Shown here: one piece after another, positions 35,075 to 44,488 of the stretch | Layout: every line of letters starts with the position of its first letter | How positions within the stretch are numbered: position 1 is the stretch's first letter | Assembly: GCA_023436225.1 (NCBI GenBank) | Contig: JAEZKA010000025.1 | Location: forward strand, 62,001 to 126,000 | Source of the DNA: Bacillota bacterium | GTDB taxonomy: Bacteria > Bacillota > Clostridia > Lachnospirales > Lachnospiraceae | Direction: 5' to 3' | DNA: 64,000 nt | The notes under the pieces: generated by a model | Database searches by the model: none | What the model saw: the letters and a program-made list of their open reading frames with translations, nothing else | What the model was told of the DNA's origin: nothing | Position numbers and translations under genes: made by a program

Positions 35075-36082
35075 ATGAATATTTATGACGTTTCAAAGAA
35101 AGCCGGCGTATCCATCGCCACAGTCTCCAGAGTAATTAACGGAAACTCATACGTCAGTGAAAAGACAAAAGAAAAAGTGCTAAAGGTTATCGAAGAATAC
35201 CAATATACTCCTAATGCATTTGCAAGGGGTCTTGGTCTTAATTCCATGCATACCGTGGGTATCATGTGTGCAGATTCCTCCGACCCGTACCTAGCCAGCG
35301 CCATCTATTATCTTGAACAGGCTCTTCGGCAACACGGTTATGATTCCTTGCTATGCTGTACCGGTTATGAGCTGTCTGAGAAACAGAAATATCTGGATCT
35401 TCTGCTGTCCAAGAGAACCGATGCCATCATACTGGTAGGCTCTAATTTCGTCGAAGCTGATAGCACAAAGAATGATTATATCAGGGATGCAGCCTTACAG
35501 GTCCCGATCATGATACTGAATGCCGCCTTGGATGGCAGCAATATCTACTGCACCTTATGTGATGATTACCTTGCGGTATACGATGCTACCAATGCCTTGA
35601 TTCAACGCGGGCTAAAGAATATCTTATTTCTGTATAATACAAAATCCTACAGTAGTAACAAGAAATTGTCCGGTTATCTGGCAGCTATGGATACCTTGTA
35701 CTCCGATCCAGCAAAAAAGCAGGAGCTTGTACATTATATCAATGGAAACCTTCTAGAGGTAAAGGATCATTTGAATGCATTAAGAAAAACCGGGTTAAAA
35801 CCAGAAGCAATTGTAGCTACGGACGATTTTCTGGCAATCGGAGCTTTAAAATATGCCAAAGAGCATCACATTAGCGTACCCGACCAGCTCTCTATCGTTG
35901 GCTATAATAACTCCATAGTTGCTCTATGCAGTGAACCGGAGCTAACCTCGATTGATAACAAGCTGGAAGCCTTATGTGCTAATTGCGTCACAACTCTGAT
36001 GGGGGTATTTAATAACCAGGCAGTACCCCTTAAGACCGTTTATCAGGCCGAGATTAAAAAACGCGGAACAACACGTTTTTAA
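35075..36082 (+). CDS. LacI-family regulator, probably of uronate use
   Basis: The 335-residue protein has the helix-turn-helix NIYDVSKKAGVSIATVSRVINGN, a hinge AFARGLGLNS and an effector domain with EAIVATDDFLAIGALKYA and QLSIVGYNN. It stands between the uxaB-uxaA remnant and intact uxaC, like ExuR/KdgR-type LacI regulators, and its own promoter carries a TGTAA-N4-TTACA operator. The uronate role is inferred from position. Confidence 0.88.
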   Translation: MNIYDVSKKAGVSIATVSRVINGNSYVSEKTKEKVLKVIEEYQYTPNAFARGLGLNSMHTVGIMCADSSDPYLASAIYYLEQALRQHGYDSLLCCTGYELSEKQKYLDLLLSKRTDAIILVGSNFVEADSTKNDYIRDAALQVPIMILNAALDGSNIYCTLCDDYLAVYDATNALIQRGLKNILFLYNTKSYSSNKKLSGYLAAMDTLYSDPAKKQELVHYINGNLLEVKDHLNALRKTGLKPEAIVATDDFLAIGALKYAKEHHISVPDQLSIVGYNNSIVALCSEPELTSIDNKLEALCANCVTTLMGVFNNQAVPLKTVYQAEIKKRGTTRF

Positions 36083-36307
36083 TACAATTCATAAAGTGTT
36101 TGAATAGCAAACGTTTTTTGATTATACAATCATAAAATGTTTGCGAAACCAGCATTTTAGAATACATGCTTAAGAAAGACTGTCTTGCTGGCTTTCTTGA
36201 ACACAGTAATATTTAGACAAATAAACAAGGGCAGATGTAAAAATCAAATTTTTCACACACAGGTTCGTTCATCAGTACAAACTTATACATTTGGGGAGGA
36301 TTTTAAC
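36083..36307 (+). other. Region between the LacI gene and uxaC
   Basis: AT-rich stretch with near repeats CATAAAGTGTTTG and CATAAAATGTTTGCG (near 36089 and 36131). A uxaC promoter probably lies here, but I could not place one with confidence. Confidence 0.35.
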
Positions 36308-37708
36308 ATGAAACAATTTTTAGACAGAGATTTTCTATTATCCACTGATACCGCGAAGAAGCTTTTCCACGAGTATGCAGATCAATTACCCATTATCGAT
36401 TATCATTGCCACATTAATCCACAGGAGATAGCACTGGACAGACGATTTGATAATATCACCCAGATATGGCTTGGCGGCGACCATTATAAATGGAGGCTTA
36501 TGCGAACCTGTGGAATTGATGAATATTATATTACCGGTAATGCTCCGGACCGAGAAAAATTTGAAAAGTGGGCAGAGACACTCTCAAAAGCAATCGGAAA
36601 TCCCTTATACCATTGGAGTCATCTTGAGCTCCAGAGATACTTTGGTTATTACGGTGCATTAAGCCCGAAGACCTCTGAGGAAGTATGGAAGCTATGTAAC
36701 GAGAAATTAGCTGATCCCTCCATGAGTGCACGCAATATAATAAAGATGTCCAAGGTAACCCATATCTGCACTACCGACGATCCAATTGATAGCCTTGAGT
36801 GGCATAAACAGATTGCCGAAGCTTCTGACTTCGATGTAACCGTTCTTCCCGCTTGGAGACCGGACAAAGCTATGAATCTGGAGAAACCCGAATATACGGC
36901 TTATCTTGAGAAACTAGGTTCCGTATCCGGAGTATCCATCGACAGCTTTGGTGCCTTGAAGAAAGCACTGCAGATACGTATGGATTATTTTGCTGCCTGT
37001 GGCTGCCGTATCTCCGATCATGGTCTGGATTATATTATGTATGAGCCCGCTTCCGAAGATGATGTTCAGGCCATCTTTGAGAAGAGACTCCGAGGGGAAG
37101 CTCTTACAGCCCTTGAGATTCTTCAGTTTAAAACCGCTTTTATGGTATTTGTCGGAGAATCCTATCATAAATTAGGCTGGGTTATGCAGCTGCATTACGG
37201 CTGTAAGAGAGATAATAACAGTCGTATCCATCAATCTTTGGGTCCCGACACCGGTTTCGACTGCATTAATAATAATACCCCTTCCTCCGATCTGTCTAAT
37301 TTTCTTAATGCTTTAGAAAGTCGGAGTGCTTTGCCCAAGACAATCATCTACAGCTTAAACCCCAATGACAATGCTGCCATTGGAACTATCCTCGGATGCT
37401 TCCAGGATGGCTCTGTTATTGGCAAGATACAGCATGGAAGTGCCTGGTGGTTTAATGATAATAAAACCGGTATGATTGAGCAGATGACTTCTTTGGCTAA
37501 TTTAGGCTACCTGGCTGGATTCGTAGGTATGCTGACCGATTCAAGAAGCTTCTTATCCTATCCTAGACATGAATATTTCCGCCGTATCCTATGTGAATTG
37601 ATCGGAAATTGGGTAGAAAACGGCGAATACCCTGCTGACTATGACCTTTTAAAGGAAATCGTCGATAATATCTCCTATTATAATGCTTTGCGTTACTTTA
37701 ATTTCTAG
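36308..37708 (+). CDS. uxaC: Glucuronate (uronate) isomerase
   Basis: The 466-residue enzyme isomerises glucuronate to fructuronate and galacturonate to tagaturonate. It has the metal-site motif IIDYHCHINPQEI, RTCGIDEYYITG, and HGSAWWFNDNKTGMIEQM, and is of full family length. The ATG at 36308 follows GGGGAGGA; an upstream frame adds 41 residues without such a site. The next two pathway enzymes are only scars on the other side of the LacI gene, so its product must be used by enzymes encoded elsewhere or uronate breakdown is impaired. Confidence 0.94.
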   Translation: MKQFLDRDFLLSTDTAKKLFHEYADQLPIIDYHCHINPQEIALDRRFDNITQIWLGGDHYKWRLMRTCGIDEYYITGNAPDREKFEKWAETLSKAIGNPLYHWSHLELQRYFGYYGALSPKTSEEVWKLCNEKLADPSMSARNIIKMSKVTHICTTDDPIDSLEWHKQIAEASDFDVTVLPAWRPDKAMNLEKPEYTAYLEKLGSVSGVSIDSFGALKKALQIRMDYFAACGCRISDHGLDYIMYEPASEDDVQAIFEKRLRGEALTALEILQFKTAFMVFVGESYHKLGWVMQLHYGCKRDNNSRIHQSLGPDTGFDCINNNTPSSDLSNFLNALESRSALPKTIIYSLNPNDNAAIGTILGCFQDGSVIGKIQHGSAWWFNDNKTGMIEQMTSLANLGYLAGFVGMLTDSRSFLSYPRHEYFRRILCELIGNWVENGEYPADYDLLKEIVDNISYYNALRYFNF

Positions 37709-37847
37709 ATTATTTTAGAAATAAAATGACCACTATGTCATAGAGGTATGCCCCTTTAGCCCTTACCTGATTGCCCAGATATATTGATCAGGCGTATGAG
37801 GGCTCCCAATTCCACTTGCGTATTTTCCGTACACTTCAACAATAAAA

Positions 37848-37945
37848 CAGACCTGAGATGGGGCGATTAGGATGAACCGATTTGCAGTTCATCGCCCTAT
37901 CTAGGTCTGTAAACGAGGTTAATTTCGTTTTATTTTTCGTTTTTA
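37848..37945 (+). terminator. Double hairpin after uxaC
   Basis: A long stem (CAGACCTGAGATGGGGCGAT with ATCGCCCTATCTAGGTCTG, plus inner GATGAAC/GTTCAT) is followed by a small hairpin AAACGA/TCGTTT and TTATTTTTCGTTTTTATTTT. The rest of 37709-38016 shows no gene. Confidence 0.7.
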
Positions 37946-38016
37946 TTTTCTACTTGTTCGAGGATAAGCGGGGTTGCCCATGCGATGAGACGAGGTGCCC
38001 GGCGACAACAAGAATT

Positions 38017-38853
38017 CTAGTATGCCGTAATGATTCCACCTTCATTGGCATACAGGGAGCTTACTCCCGCGGTATCAACAATAAAGCAATCCTTGAAGGG
38101 AATTCTCTTAAGTATCTCTTCCTTCACAAACTCAGCTCGTTCACGATTATTACAATGTGCTATTCCGAGAATCTTCTCAGAAGGCTTGATTACATCTTCC
38201 TCGATACATTTTGCCATCAGCATCAGGGCTTTACTAATTCCTCTCGCTTGATCCACCTTGCAGATATTACCCTCTGGGGTAGCGCCCATCACAGGCTTAA
38301 TGCTTAATACACTTGCAATAATAGCCTGAAGATTTGATAATCTGCCGTTCTTGCGAAGGGTGTCCAAAGATTCCAGTACAAACTTTGTCTTTAGTCCATC
38401 ACGAAATGAATGTACCCTCTCTACAACTTCTCTGAATGGAAGATGTGCTTCAATTAATTCTTTTATCTTCATAGCGATTAAAGTCTGACCTACGGAAGCA
38501 GAATGGGAATCAAATACTTCAATGTTCTTATCCGGGTGTTCCTCCAGGTATAGTTTCTTAGCAAGTTCAGCACTGTTATAAGAGCCACTCAATGGCGATG
38601 ATAGGGTTACAATATAAACATCTCCATCAAAATCAAAATGTTTCATGTATTCCTCCGGAGAAGGGCATGCTGATTTAGGGCTCGTAGCGCTTGCTTTCAC
38701 ACGTTTCAAGAAATCCGCCTGATTAAAGGTCTCGTCATCCACTATTGAAACATCATCCACAATTAGAGTCAGAGGTACTAGCTTAAAATGAGGATCCTCC
38801 TTTAATTCCTTAGGCAAATCCGTGCAGCTGTCTCCAATAATTCTGTATGACAT
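38017..38853 (-). CDS. DegV-family fatty-acid-binding protein (second copy)
   Basis: The 278-residue protein has the DegV pattern: IIGDSCTDLPKEL, a TSPKSACPSPEEY loop, VTLSSPLSGSYNSAE at the lipid carboxylate site and LDTLRKNGRLSNLQAIIASVLSIKPVM. It differs clearly from the first DegV at 16299 (Arg-Gly-Gly is replaced by Lys-Asn-Gly in the later motif), so the two probably bind different fatty acids. AGGAGG precedes the ATG. Confidence 0.92.
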   Translation of the reverse strand: MSYRIIGDSCTDLPKELKEDPHFKLVPLTLIVDDVSIVDDETFNQADFLKRVKASATSPKSACPSPEEYMKHFDFDGDVYIVTLSSPLSGSYNSAELAKKLYLEEHPDKNIEVFDSHSASVGQTLIAMKIKELIEAHLPFREVVERVHSFRDGLKTKFVLESLDTLRKNGRLSNLQAIIASVLSIKPVMGATPEGNICKVDQARGISKALMLMAKCIEEDVIKPSEKILGIAHCNNRERAEFVKEEILKRIPFKDCFIVDTAGVSSLYANEGGIITAY

Positions 38854-39200
38854 CTTTTTATCCTCCTGTTTTATAAATTAATTCTACAACATCTTAGTAA
38901 TCAACTTAACAATATCCTAATTTTTACTTATATTGTATCCGTTAACACATCATCAAGTTCAGTCACCGCATAATATAGTTTTCATTACTATATAATAGCA
39001 TACCATATCATTAGTAGTATTATCAAGAGGTACCTCATGTTTTATACAAATTTAATAAAGCATTTATTTAAGCTTAGAATGTAGCGTGAAGCAAGTGGGA
39101 CGTATACGTTTTTTCTATCAAGCGTGGCTGCATACAGCATTAAAAGCGGGAGGTTATATTCTTTAGAGCCTTCTAGATATCAAAACTCATATTTTTCTTC
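38854..39200. other. Intergenic region without a recognised feature
   Basis: AT-rich sequence between the second degV gene and the HAD phosphatase gene. A short ACGTATACGT palindrome followed by TTTTT (39099-39115) is the only structure seen. No gene-like frame was found. Confidence 0.4.
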
Positions 39201-40094
39201 TCATATTAATCCACACACTTCAAACCCATAATACAAGCCATTATTATAAACTTCCTTTGTAACAAGGTCTGCGGTTTGTTGTAATTTTTTTCCTGCATTC
39301 CCCATCGCAACTCCTATCCCAGCAAATCGAAGCATTTCGATATCATTTAGGCCGTCTCCAAAGGCTATGGTGTCCTCCTGCAAAGCACCGTAATGACCGA
39401 GTATCTTCTGAACTCCGGTAGCTTTACTTATTTTCTTATTATAGAATTCTCCGCTTCCTCGAAATAAATTATCCATAGATCCAGGATAGATACTGATTAT
39501 ATCTCCAAGATCTCTCGTTATTTGTTCAGTTGAAATTCTTGATCTGCTGAACATAATTTTATTAACACCTTCCACTTGATGAAAATCCTCTACTATGGTC
39601 AGCAGATTAATAAATTGATTATAACCTTCATCAACCTTGATTGATTCTGCTTCAAAAATACTCTTGTCCAAAGTTCCTTCATTCCGCTTCCGAAACTTAT
39701 CCTTATATCCTTCATAGATTTTCTTTTGTATTTCTATCTGCTCCTCCGTACCGAATATATATTCATTGTTTTCTACAGTAAAAGCGATTTCGTTTGTAAA
39801 AAGATATTGATAGACTTCCTTTAGTATCTCAGGTTCGATGTGTTGGTTAAAGATAATATCTCCGTCCGATACAACATAAGCTCCTCCCGAGGATATAAAA
39901 CCGTCGAATTTTAAATCTAGAATATCCTTGGGTAGTTCCGCTTTAGATCTACCTGTACTCACAAATATTTTATGTCCATTTTCTTTTGCCTTTTCAATCG
40001 CTGTCTTAGCACTCTCCGGAATTACTCCCATGCTACGATAGATTGTGCCGTCAATATCTAAGAATATCAATTTTTGTTTATTACTTTTTTGCAT
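39201..40094 (-). CDS. Cof-type HAD-superfamily phosphatase
   Basis: The 297-residue protein has HAD motif I FLDIDGTIYRS, motif II VSTGRSKAEL, a C2B cap and motif IV FGDGLNDIEMLRFAG. Cof/YidA-like enzymes remove phosphate from sugar phosphates or cofactors. Substrate cannot be told. AAGGAG precedes the ATG at 40094. It may be cotranscribed with the binding-protein gene upstream if the hairpins between them do not stop transcription. Confidence 0.92.
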   Translation of the reverse strand: MQKSNKQKLIFLDIDGTIYRSMGVIPESAKTAIEKAKENGHKIFVSTGRSKAELPKDILDLKFDGFISSGGAYVVSDGDIIFNQHIEPEILKEVYQYLFTNEIAFTVENNEYIFGTEEQIEIQKKIYEGYKDKFRKRNEGTLDKSIFEAESIKVDEGYNQFINLLTIVEDFHQVEGVNKIMFSRSRISTEQITRDLGDIISIYPGSMDNLFRGSGEFYNKKISKATGVQKILGHYGALQEDTIAFGDGLNDIEMLRFAGIGVAMGNAGKKLQQTADLVTKEVYNNGLYYGFEVCGLI

Positions 40095-40200
40095 ATTTTT
40101 CTCCTTGTCCCCAAAACTCAAGCTTATGCTATAGTATTTTTTATACAAGATGAATAGGCCCGCCGATTCACTGGTAATGAATAATAAAAGGTATGTGTCG

Positions 40201-40342
40201 CGTACTTTCTATTGTTCATGAACGATAGTAGATACGTTTCGCGAACCTTCTATCGTCATGAATTACAAACGGGAAGTCTTTTCAGGCTTCCCGTTCACAA
40301 TTCATGACAACAGAAATCCTCGCCAGGCGAGAATTTCTGTTG
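40201..40342. repeat. Three consecutive hairpins after the second binding-protein gene
   Basis: The block holds CTATTGTTCATGAACGATAG (40209-40228 region), then a 54-base inverted repeat (GTCATGAATT/AATTCATGAC outside, AACGGGAAG/CTTCCCGTT inside, 40255-40308), then CAACAGAAAT/ATTTCTGTTG (40308-40342). CTATCGT/ACGATAG can also pair across the first two. None has a clear T run, so they may protect the mRNA 3' end. Confidence 0.6.
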
Positions 40343-40358
40343 ATAATCTATTCATATA

Positions 40359-42038
40359 TTATTTTGATGTACTCTCAAATCTTTCAATTGCTGCTCCATA
40401 TATCTCAAGCATCTTAGGAAGTCCCATGTTATTAAGGTCAGCAACATAGCTGTCCCATGTATCAAATGACTTGGTGCCTGTAATAAATTCTGTTCTAGCT
40501 GATTCATAATACTTTTTAATATCGGTTTCAATTGCTGCTAACAGATCATTTTCTTCTGTTGTATAGGTAAAGCTTGGCCAATATACATCTGTACCATATT
40601 CAAACAGACTTCTTGCTGTTGCTGCAGGGATTGGCTGTGTTTCACCACCACCAAAGTATGGCCATACTTCAACAAGCGGATTGTTACCACCAACATAAGG
40701 GGTATAAGCACTTACAACTTCATCAAATGTAACAGAACCTGTCATTTTAGCGTAGATCTCATCTGTCCAGTCATAGCTTCCGTCCTCTTTAGCTACACAG
40801 GTAGTACCTACATCACCATAGTGATAGAATAAGTTACCTTCATTTGACCAGAAATAATCTAACCATTGTAAGGTTTCAGCAACATGTTCATTGGAGGAGG
40901 TAATAACTGCAGCACCTGAGGAATGGAAATGTGCTCTTACCGGAGCCCAAAGCTTGTCCCCGTTAGGACCTTCTAATGCTTCTTCTATACCTACCCAATT
41001 ATCATTTGTGTCAGAAGGCACGCAAGAAAGGTTAGTGAAAGCAAAGCATCCAATTCTATCATCCTGCGCTTTTGTAAGGAAGTTTGCACCATCCATTGTA
41101 AATAATTCCTGGTCAACTAAACCTTCGGAATATAACTTATTCATGTATTGAAGCATACTCTTATAATCTTCACTTGCAGCGATAAGACGCGGAGAATTGG
41201 TTGCTGTATCCCAATCAACTACCTGGTTCTGCTGTCCTCTGTTGCTAAGGCCAAATGCTCCTAAGAAGCAATCCTGGAATGCAGCAAAGTCCTGAGTACA
41301 CATAGGAATTTCATCTGTTGCATCACCGTTGCCGTTAGCATCCTGCTCTTTGAATGCTTTTAATACATTATATAATTCTTCTGTCGTTGTAGGAAGTTCT
41401 AAGCCTAAATTCTCAAGCCAGTTTTTATTAAAGAACATCTTACGAGAAACACGTAATTCAGGACCATCATTTACCTGAGGGAATGAATAAATCGCGCCGG
41501 AAGGATACTGCATACTTGCCTTTGTATCTGCATACTTAGATAAATAAGCCCAATAATTAGGAGCATAGGTCTGAATCATATCATTCTCAGTAAGATCAAC
41601 CAGCAGACCTTGTTCTCCATAAAGTAACTGATCAGAGGATGACACCTTACAGCGAAGGAATACATCCGGCATATCACCACTAGCTAATGCAGTTGATACC
41701 TTCTCACTTCTTTCTGAACCTGTTATCTGTATCCAGTTAATATGTATGTTGGTCATTTCTTCATATTTTTTCCATACATAGATATCGTTCCAGTCAGGCT
41801 GCTGGTCGCCCTTTACAACCATGATATCTAAGGTAATTTTCTCGTCTGAAATAGGAAAGATGCCATCTTTGGCTGCATCTGCACTGTCTCCGGTTGCTGA
41901 AGTATCTGTTGTTGCTGCTGTTGTAGGCGCTACTGTTTCATTAGCCTCTTCATTTTTTGCCTTGCCACAACCATAGAATAGGGAAGATAAAAGTGTAATG
42001 CACAGTACGATTGACATTAATTTACTAATTTTTTTCAT
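40359..42038 (-). CDS. Extracellular solute-binding lipoprotein of the second sugar importer
   Basis: The 559-residue lipoprotein has a signal peptide ending SLFYGC with Cys24 as lipidation site, a Thr/Ala-rich linker and a family 1 binding fold (WIQITGSERSEKVSTALASGDMPDVFLR, PSGAIYSFPQVNDGPELRVSRKMFFNKNWLENLG). It belongs to the YtcQ/LipO group that works with LplB- and YtcP-type permeases. It is the last gene of the second importer operon, preceded by the AraC-type sensor. AAGGGGA lies before the ATG. The oligosaccharide is unknown. Confidence 0.92.
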   Translation of the reverse strand: MKKISKLMSIVLCITLLSSLFYGCGKAKNEEANETVAPTTAATTDTSATGDSADAAKDGIFPISDEKITLDIMVVKGDQQPDWNDIYVWKKYEEMTNIHINWIQITGSERSEKVSTALASGDMPDVFLRCKVSSSDQLLYGEQGLLVDLTENDMIQTYAPNYWAYLSKYADTKASMQYPSGAIYSFPQVNDGPELRVSRKMFFNKNWLENLGLELPTTTEELYNVLKAFKEQDANGNGDATDEIPMCTQDFAAFQDCFLGAFGLSNRGQQNQVVDWDTATNSPRLIAASEDYKSMLQYMNKLYSEGLVDQELFTMDGANFLTKAQDDRIGCFAFTNLSCVPSDTNDNWVGIEEALEGPNGDKLWAPVRAHFHSSGAAVITSSNEHVAETLQWLDYFWSNEGNLFYHYGDVGTTCVAKEDGSYDWTDEIYAKMTGSVTFDEVVSAYTPYVGGNNPLVEVWPYFGGGETQPIPAATARSLFEYGTDVYWPSFTYTTEENDLLAAIETDIKKYYESARTEFITGTKSFDTWDSYVADLNNMGLPKMLEIYGAAIERFESTSK

Positions 42039-42204
42039 AAAAATCCCCTTTCGTAATAAATAAAGCTTTGTGTTTGTCTAGGTATTTACCATAAAATATG
42101 ATAATCCTATTTAAGAATTAAAAATCGACGTTTATAGTCTGACACGGCATAAGTAATCTGCTTTTACTTATAATATTATTTCTTCGTTCTATAGCTTGAT
42201 AAAA

Positions 42205-44466
42205 TTATTCACATCCGTTATTCTGACATGCTTTACGATAAGTCATCGGTGTTACGCCTTCAATTTTTTTGAACTTCCGAATAAAGTTGCTTTGATCAAT
42301 ATATCCAGTTTCTATCAGAATTTGTTTCAGTGATTCATCCGTCTTGCAAAGCTTCTCCTTCACTAATGTCATACGTAGAGTTTCCACATAATTCATCGGT
42401 GTTTGCCCCGTTTGAGCCTTAAAATATCTACTCAGATAAGAGGGTGAAATGCCACACTGATCTGCAATACTTTCTAACGACATCATACTATCACATAAAT
42501 TATTGGTAATTGTACTGATAATGGTATTAATCAAGTCTTTATTCTGATTACTTTTACGAATTTCATTTCGATATTCAGCAATGTTAATACATAAGCCTTC
42601 AATCTGCTCGAAAATTCTTAGATTATTCGACTGAGTACGTTTCAGCAAAGTTTGAAGTACTTCATTAATTTCGTCAGTGATTGCAGGATCATCCACATAT
42701 TCTGTTAAAGTAGTTAATATACCATATGCAACGTAGCTTTGATGCTGTAATGAGATACTGTTATCCATTAATATAGCATTCATTTCACTCATAACATCAT
42801 GTATTCCCTCGGTATCTCCCTGTCTTACGACTGAAATCAAATTTGTCGTGAAGCTGGATACCTTAGAGGTGATATGATCAATATCAATATCATTGAATCG
42901 CTTGATGAATCTTTCACCCTCGAGAATGCAAAAATACATTGCACTAACCGCTTCATTGGAAGAATCTAATACTTTAAGTACGGAAGGATAAATGTTACCG
43001 ACACCAATGCTGATAATTGCATTATACTCTTCTCCAATCTTATAATATAATGTGCTTAAAATTGGTTCGAAAACTTCCCAGGATAACATTGACTCAGTTG
43101 CATTTACCAGAATCAGTACCCGATTGGGATTTGATTGATATAGCGGGTAGCATTGCATATCATTTACATCAAAGTGCTCTTTCATATTCGTAATGATGCC
43201 TTCACTCGTCTGATTGTCCAACACCCCGTGAAAATAAACTACACAAGCAATATAATGTGAGTATTCAAAATTCATATTACATTCATTCATGGCGGATTTT
43301 ATTGTTGTCTCATCATATTGCCCAGTAACCAAATTTGCTAAGAATAGGTTTTGGGTAATACTTTGCGTTCTTTCCATCAGAGATACAAAGGCATTAGAAA
43401 GTAACACCTGTTCATTGCCCAGTTTATATTCACTGATATTTAAATCCTGGGATATGCTTTGTGCTAATTTATTGATATCACGGTAATTAAATAATACACA
43501 TCCTATCGTTGCTATTATGGCAAATAACATAATGCTAAATAGTACTAATAAAAATTCAGTCTGTTTATTGGTCAAATTGCCGGTAATATCATCCTTCCGA
43601 ATCATAGCCACATACTTCCAACCGTTATTATCTACTTGATGCTGGAAAATTATATAGTCTTGATCCTCATAGGTAAAAGTCCGATAAGTCTTATCCTCTG
43701 AAAGTAAGGAGACATTTTCAATAATCTCATCTTTTATACTCTCTCTTCCAGAACTCACATAATTATAAATAGGCACCTCGTCTATATCAAAGATCAGCAT
43801 TTCACCCACACAATCCGCATATAAGGAATCGACTATTGAGTCTAATTCTGTTCCATTAATATAGGTAATGGCATAGGCACTTGGTCTATTGCTCAGCAAA
43901 GGAATCGGGTAAATCATTGTCAAATAGGATTTGCCTTTGCTGCTTTTCTTAGCAGGAAGAACCTTCCTGTTTGTATTGCTCCGAATATAATCCAAATACT
44001 GTTCTTCTGTCTCATCCTCAAATCCGACATAACTCTTCCAAAACGTATGGAATAACATTTCACCTTCAGAGCTATATACTTTATTTGGTTCAGAAATTCG
44101 GTAATAAGACAAGTAGGATATAAAATCGTTACCCACTAATAATTTCTCCAATGCCTTCGCTAATTCATAACCAGAATACTTCTTATGGTTGGTTAACGGA
44201 GTAAAACTAAATTGATCATCTTCGCTAATATGGTAGGAAATTCTATTAATTTCATTAAAACGCGCAGAAATACTTTGTTCCGTGGTCCTTAACTGCTGCA
44301 GCTTCTTTTCAATTTCATTCGTTTTCATCTCACTGGTAAAAGAAGAAAACACGATAAAAATAATTGCTGCCACAACTAAGACAAATATAGAGATAAGGGG
44401 CACCATGATGGATCGTGCAAATTTTGATTTTAACGCTGTATATATTGTTTGCGATTTTATCCTCAT
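42205..44466 (-). CDS. Membrane-anchored AraC-family sensor-regulator
   Basis: The 753-residue protein has a membrane segment near 18-40, an extracellular region of about 260 residues that resembles a Cache sensor, a second membrane segment near 305-328, a cytoplasmic middle domain and a C-terminal AraC double helix-turn-helix (SLESIADQCGISPSYLSRYFKAQTGQTPMNYVE, QILIETGYIDQSNFIRKFKKIEGVTPMTYR). It is a one-component version of the YesM/YesN systems that often accompany LplB-YtcP importers. It sits inside the importer operon between permease and binding protein, so it likely senses the sugar, or the loaded binding protein, outside the cell and activates the operon. Confidence 0.92.
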   Translation of the reverse strand: MRIKSQTIYTALKSKFARSIMVPLISIFVLVVAAIIFIVFSSFTSEMKTNEIEKKLQQLRTTEQSISARFNEINRISYHISEDDQFSFTPLTNHKKYSGYELAKALEKLLVGNDFISYLSYYRISEPNKVYSSEGEMLFHTFWKSYVGFEDETEEQYLDYIRSNTNRKVLPAKKSSKGKSYLTMIYPIPLLSNRPSAYAITYINGTELDSIVDSLYADCVGEMLIFDIDEVPIYNYVSSGRESIKDEIIENVSLLSEDKTYRTFTYEDQDYIIFQHQVDNNGWKYVAMIRKDDITGNLTNKQTEFLLVLFSIMLFAIIATIGCVLFNYRDINKLAQSISQDLNISEYKLGNEQVLLSNAFVSLMERTQSITQNLFLANLVTGQYDETTIKSAMNECNMNFEYSHYIACVVYFHGVLDNQTSEGIITNMKEHFDVNDMQCYPLYQSNPNRVLILVNATESMLSWEVFEPILSTLYYKIGEEYNAIISIGVGNIYPSVLKVLDSSNEAVSAMYFCILEGERFIKRFNDIDIDHITSKVSSFTTNLISVVRQGDTEGIHDVMSEMNAILMDNSISLQHQSYVAYGILTTLTEYVDDPAITDEINEVLQTLLKRTQSNNLRIFEQIEGLCINIAEYRNEIRKSNQNKDLINTIISTITNNLCDSMMSLESIADQCGISPSYLSRYFKAQTGQTPMNYVETLRMTLVKEKLCKTDESLKQILIETGYIDQSNFIRKFKKIEGVTPMTYRKACQNNGCE

Positions 44467-44488
44467 GATAATCCCTCTTTCTGGTGAA

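Noticed and set aside
38854..39200. Possible remnant gene between the second degV and the HAD phosphatase
   Set aside because: Six-frame reading by eye gave no recognisable protein segment; only AT-rich intergenic sequence is supported.
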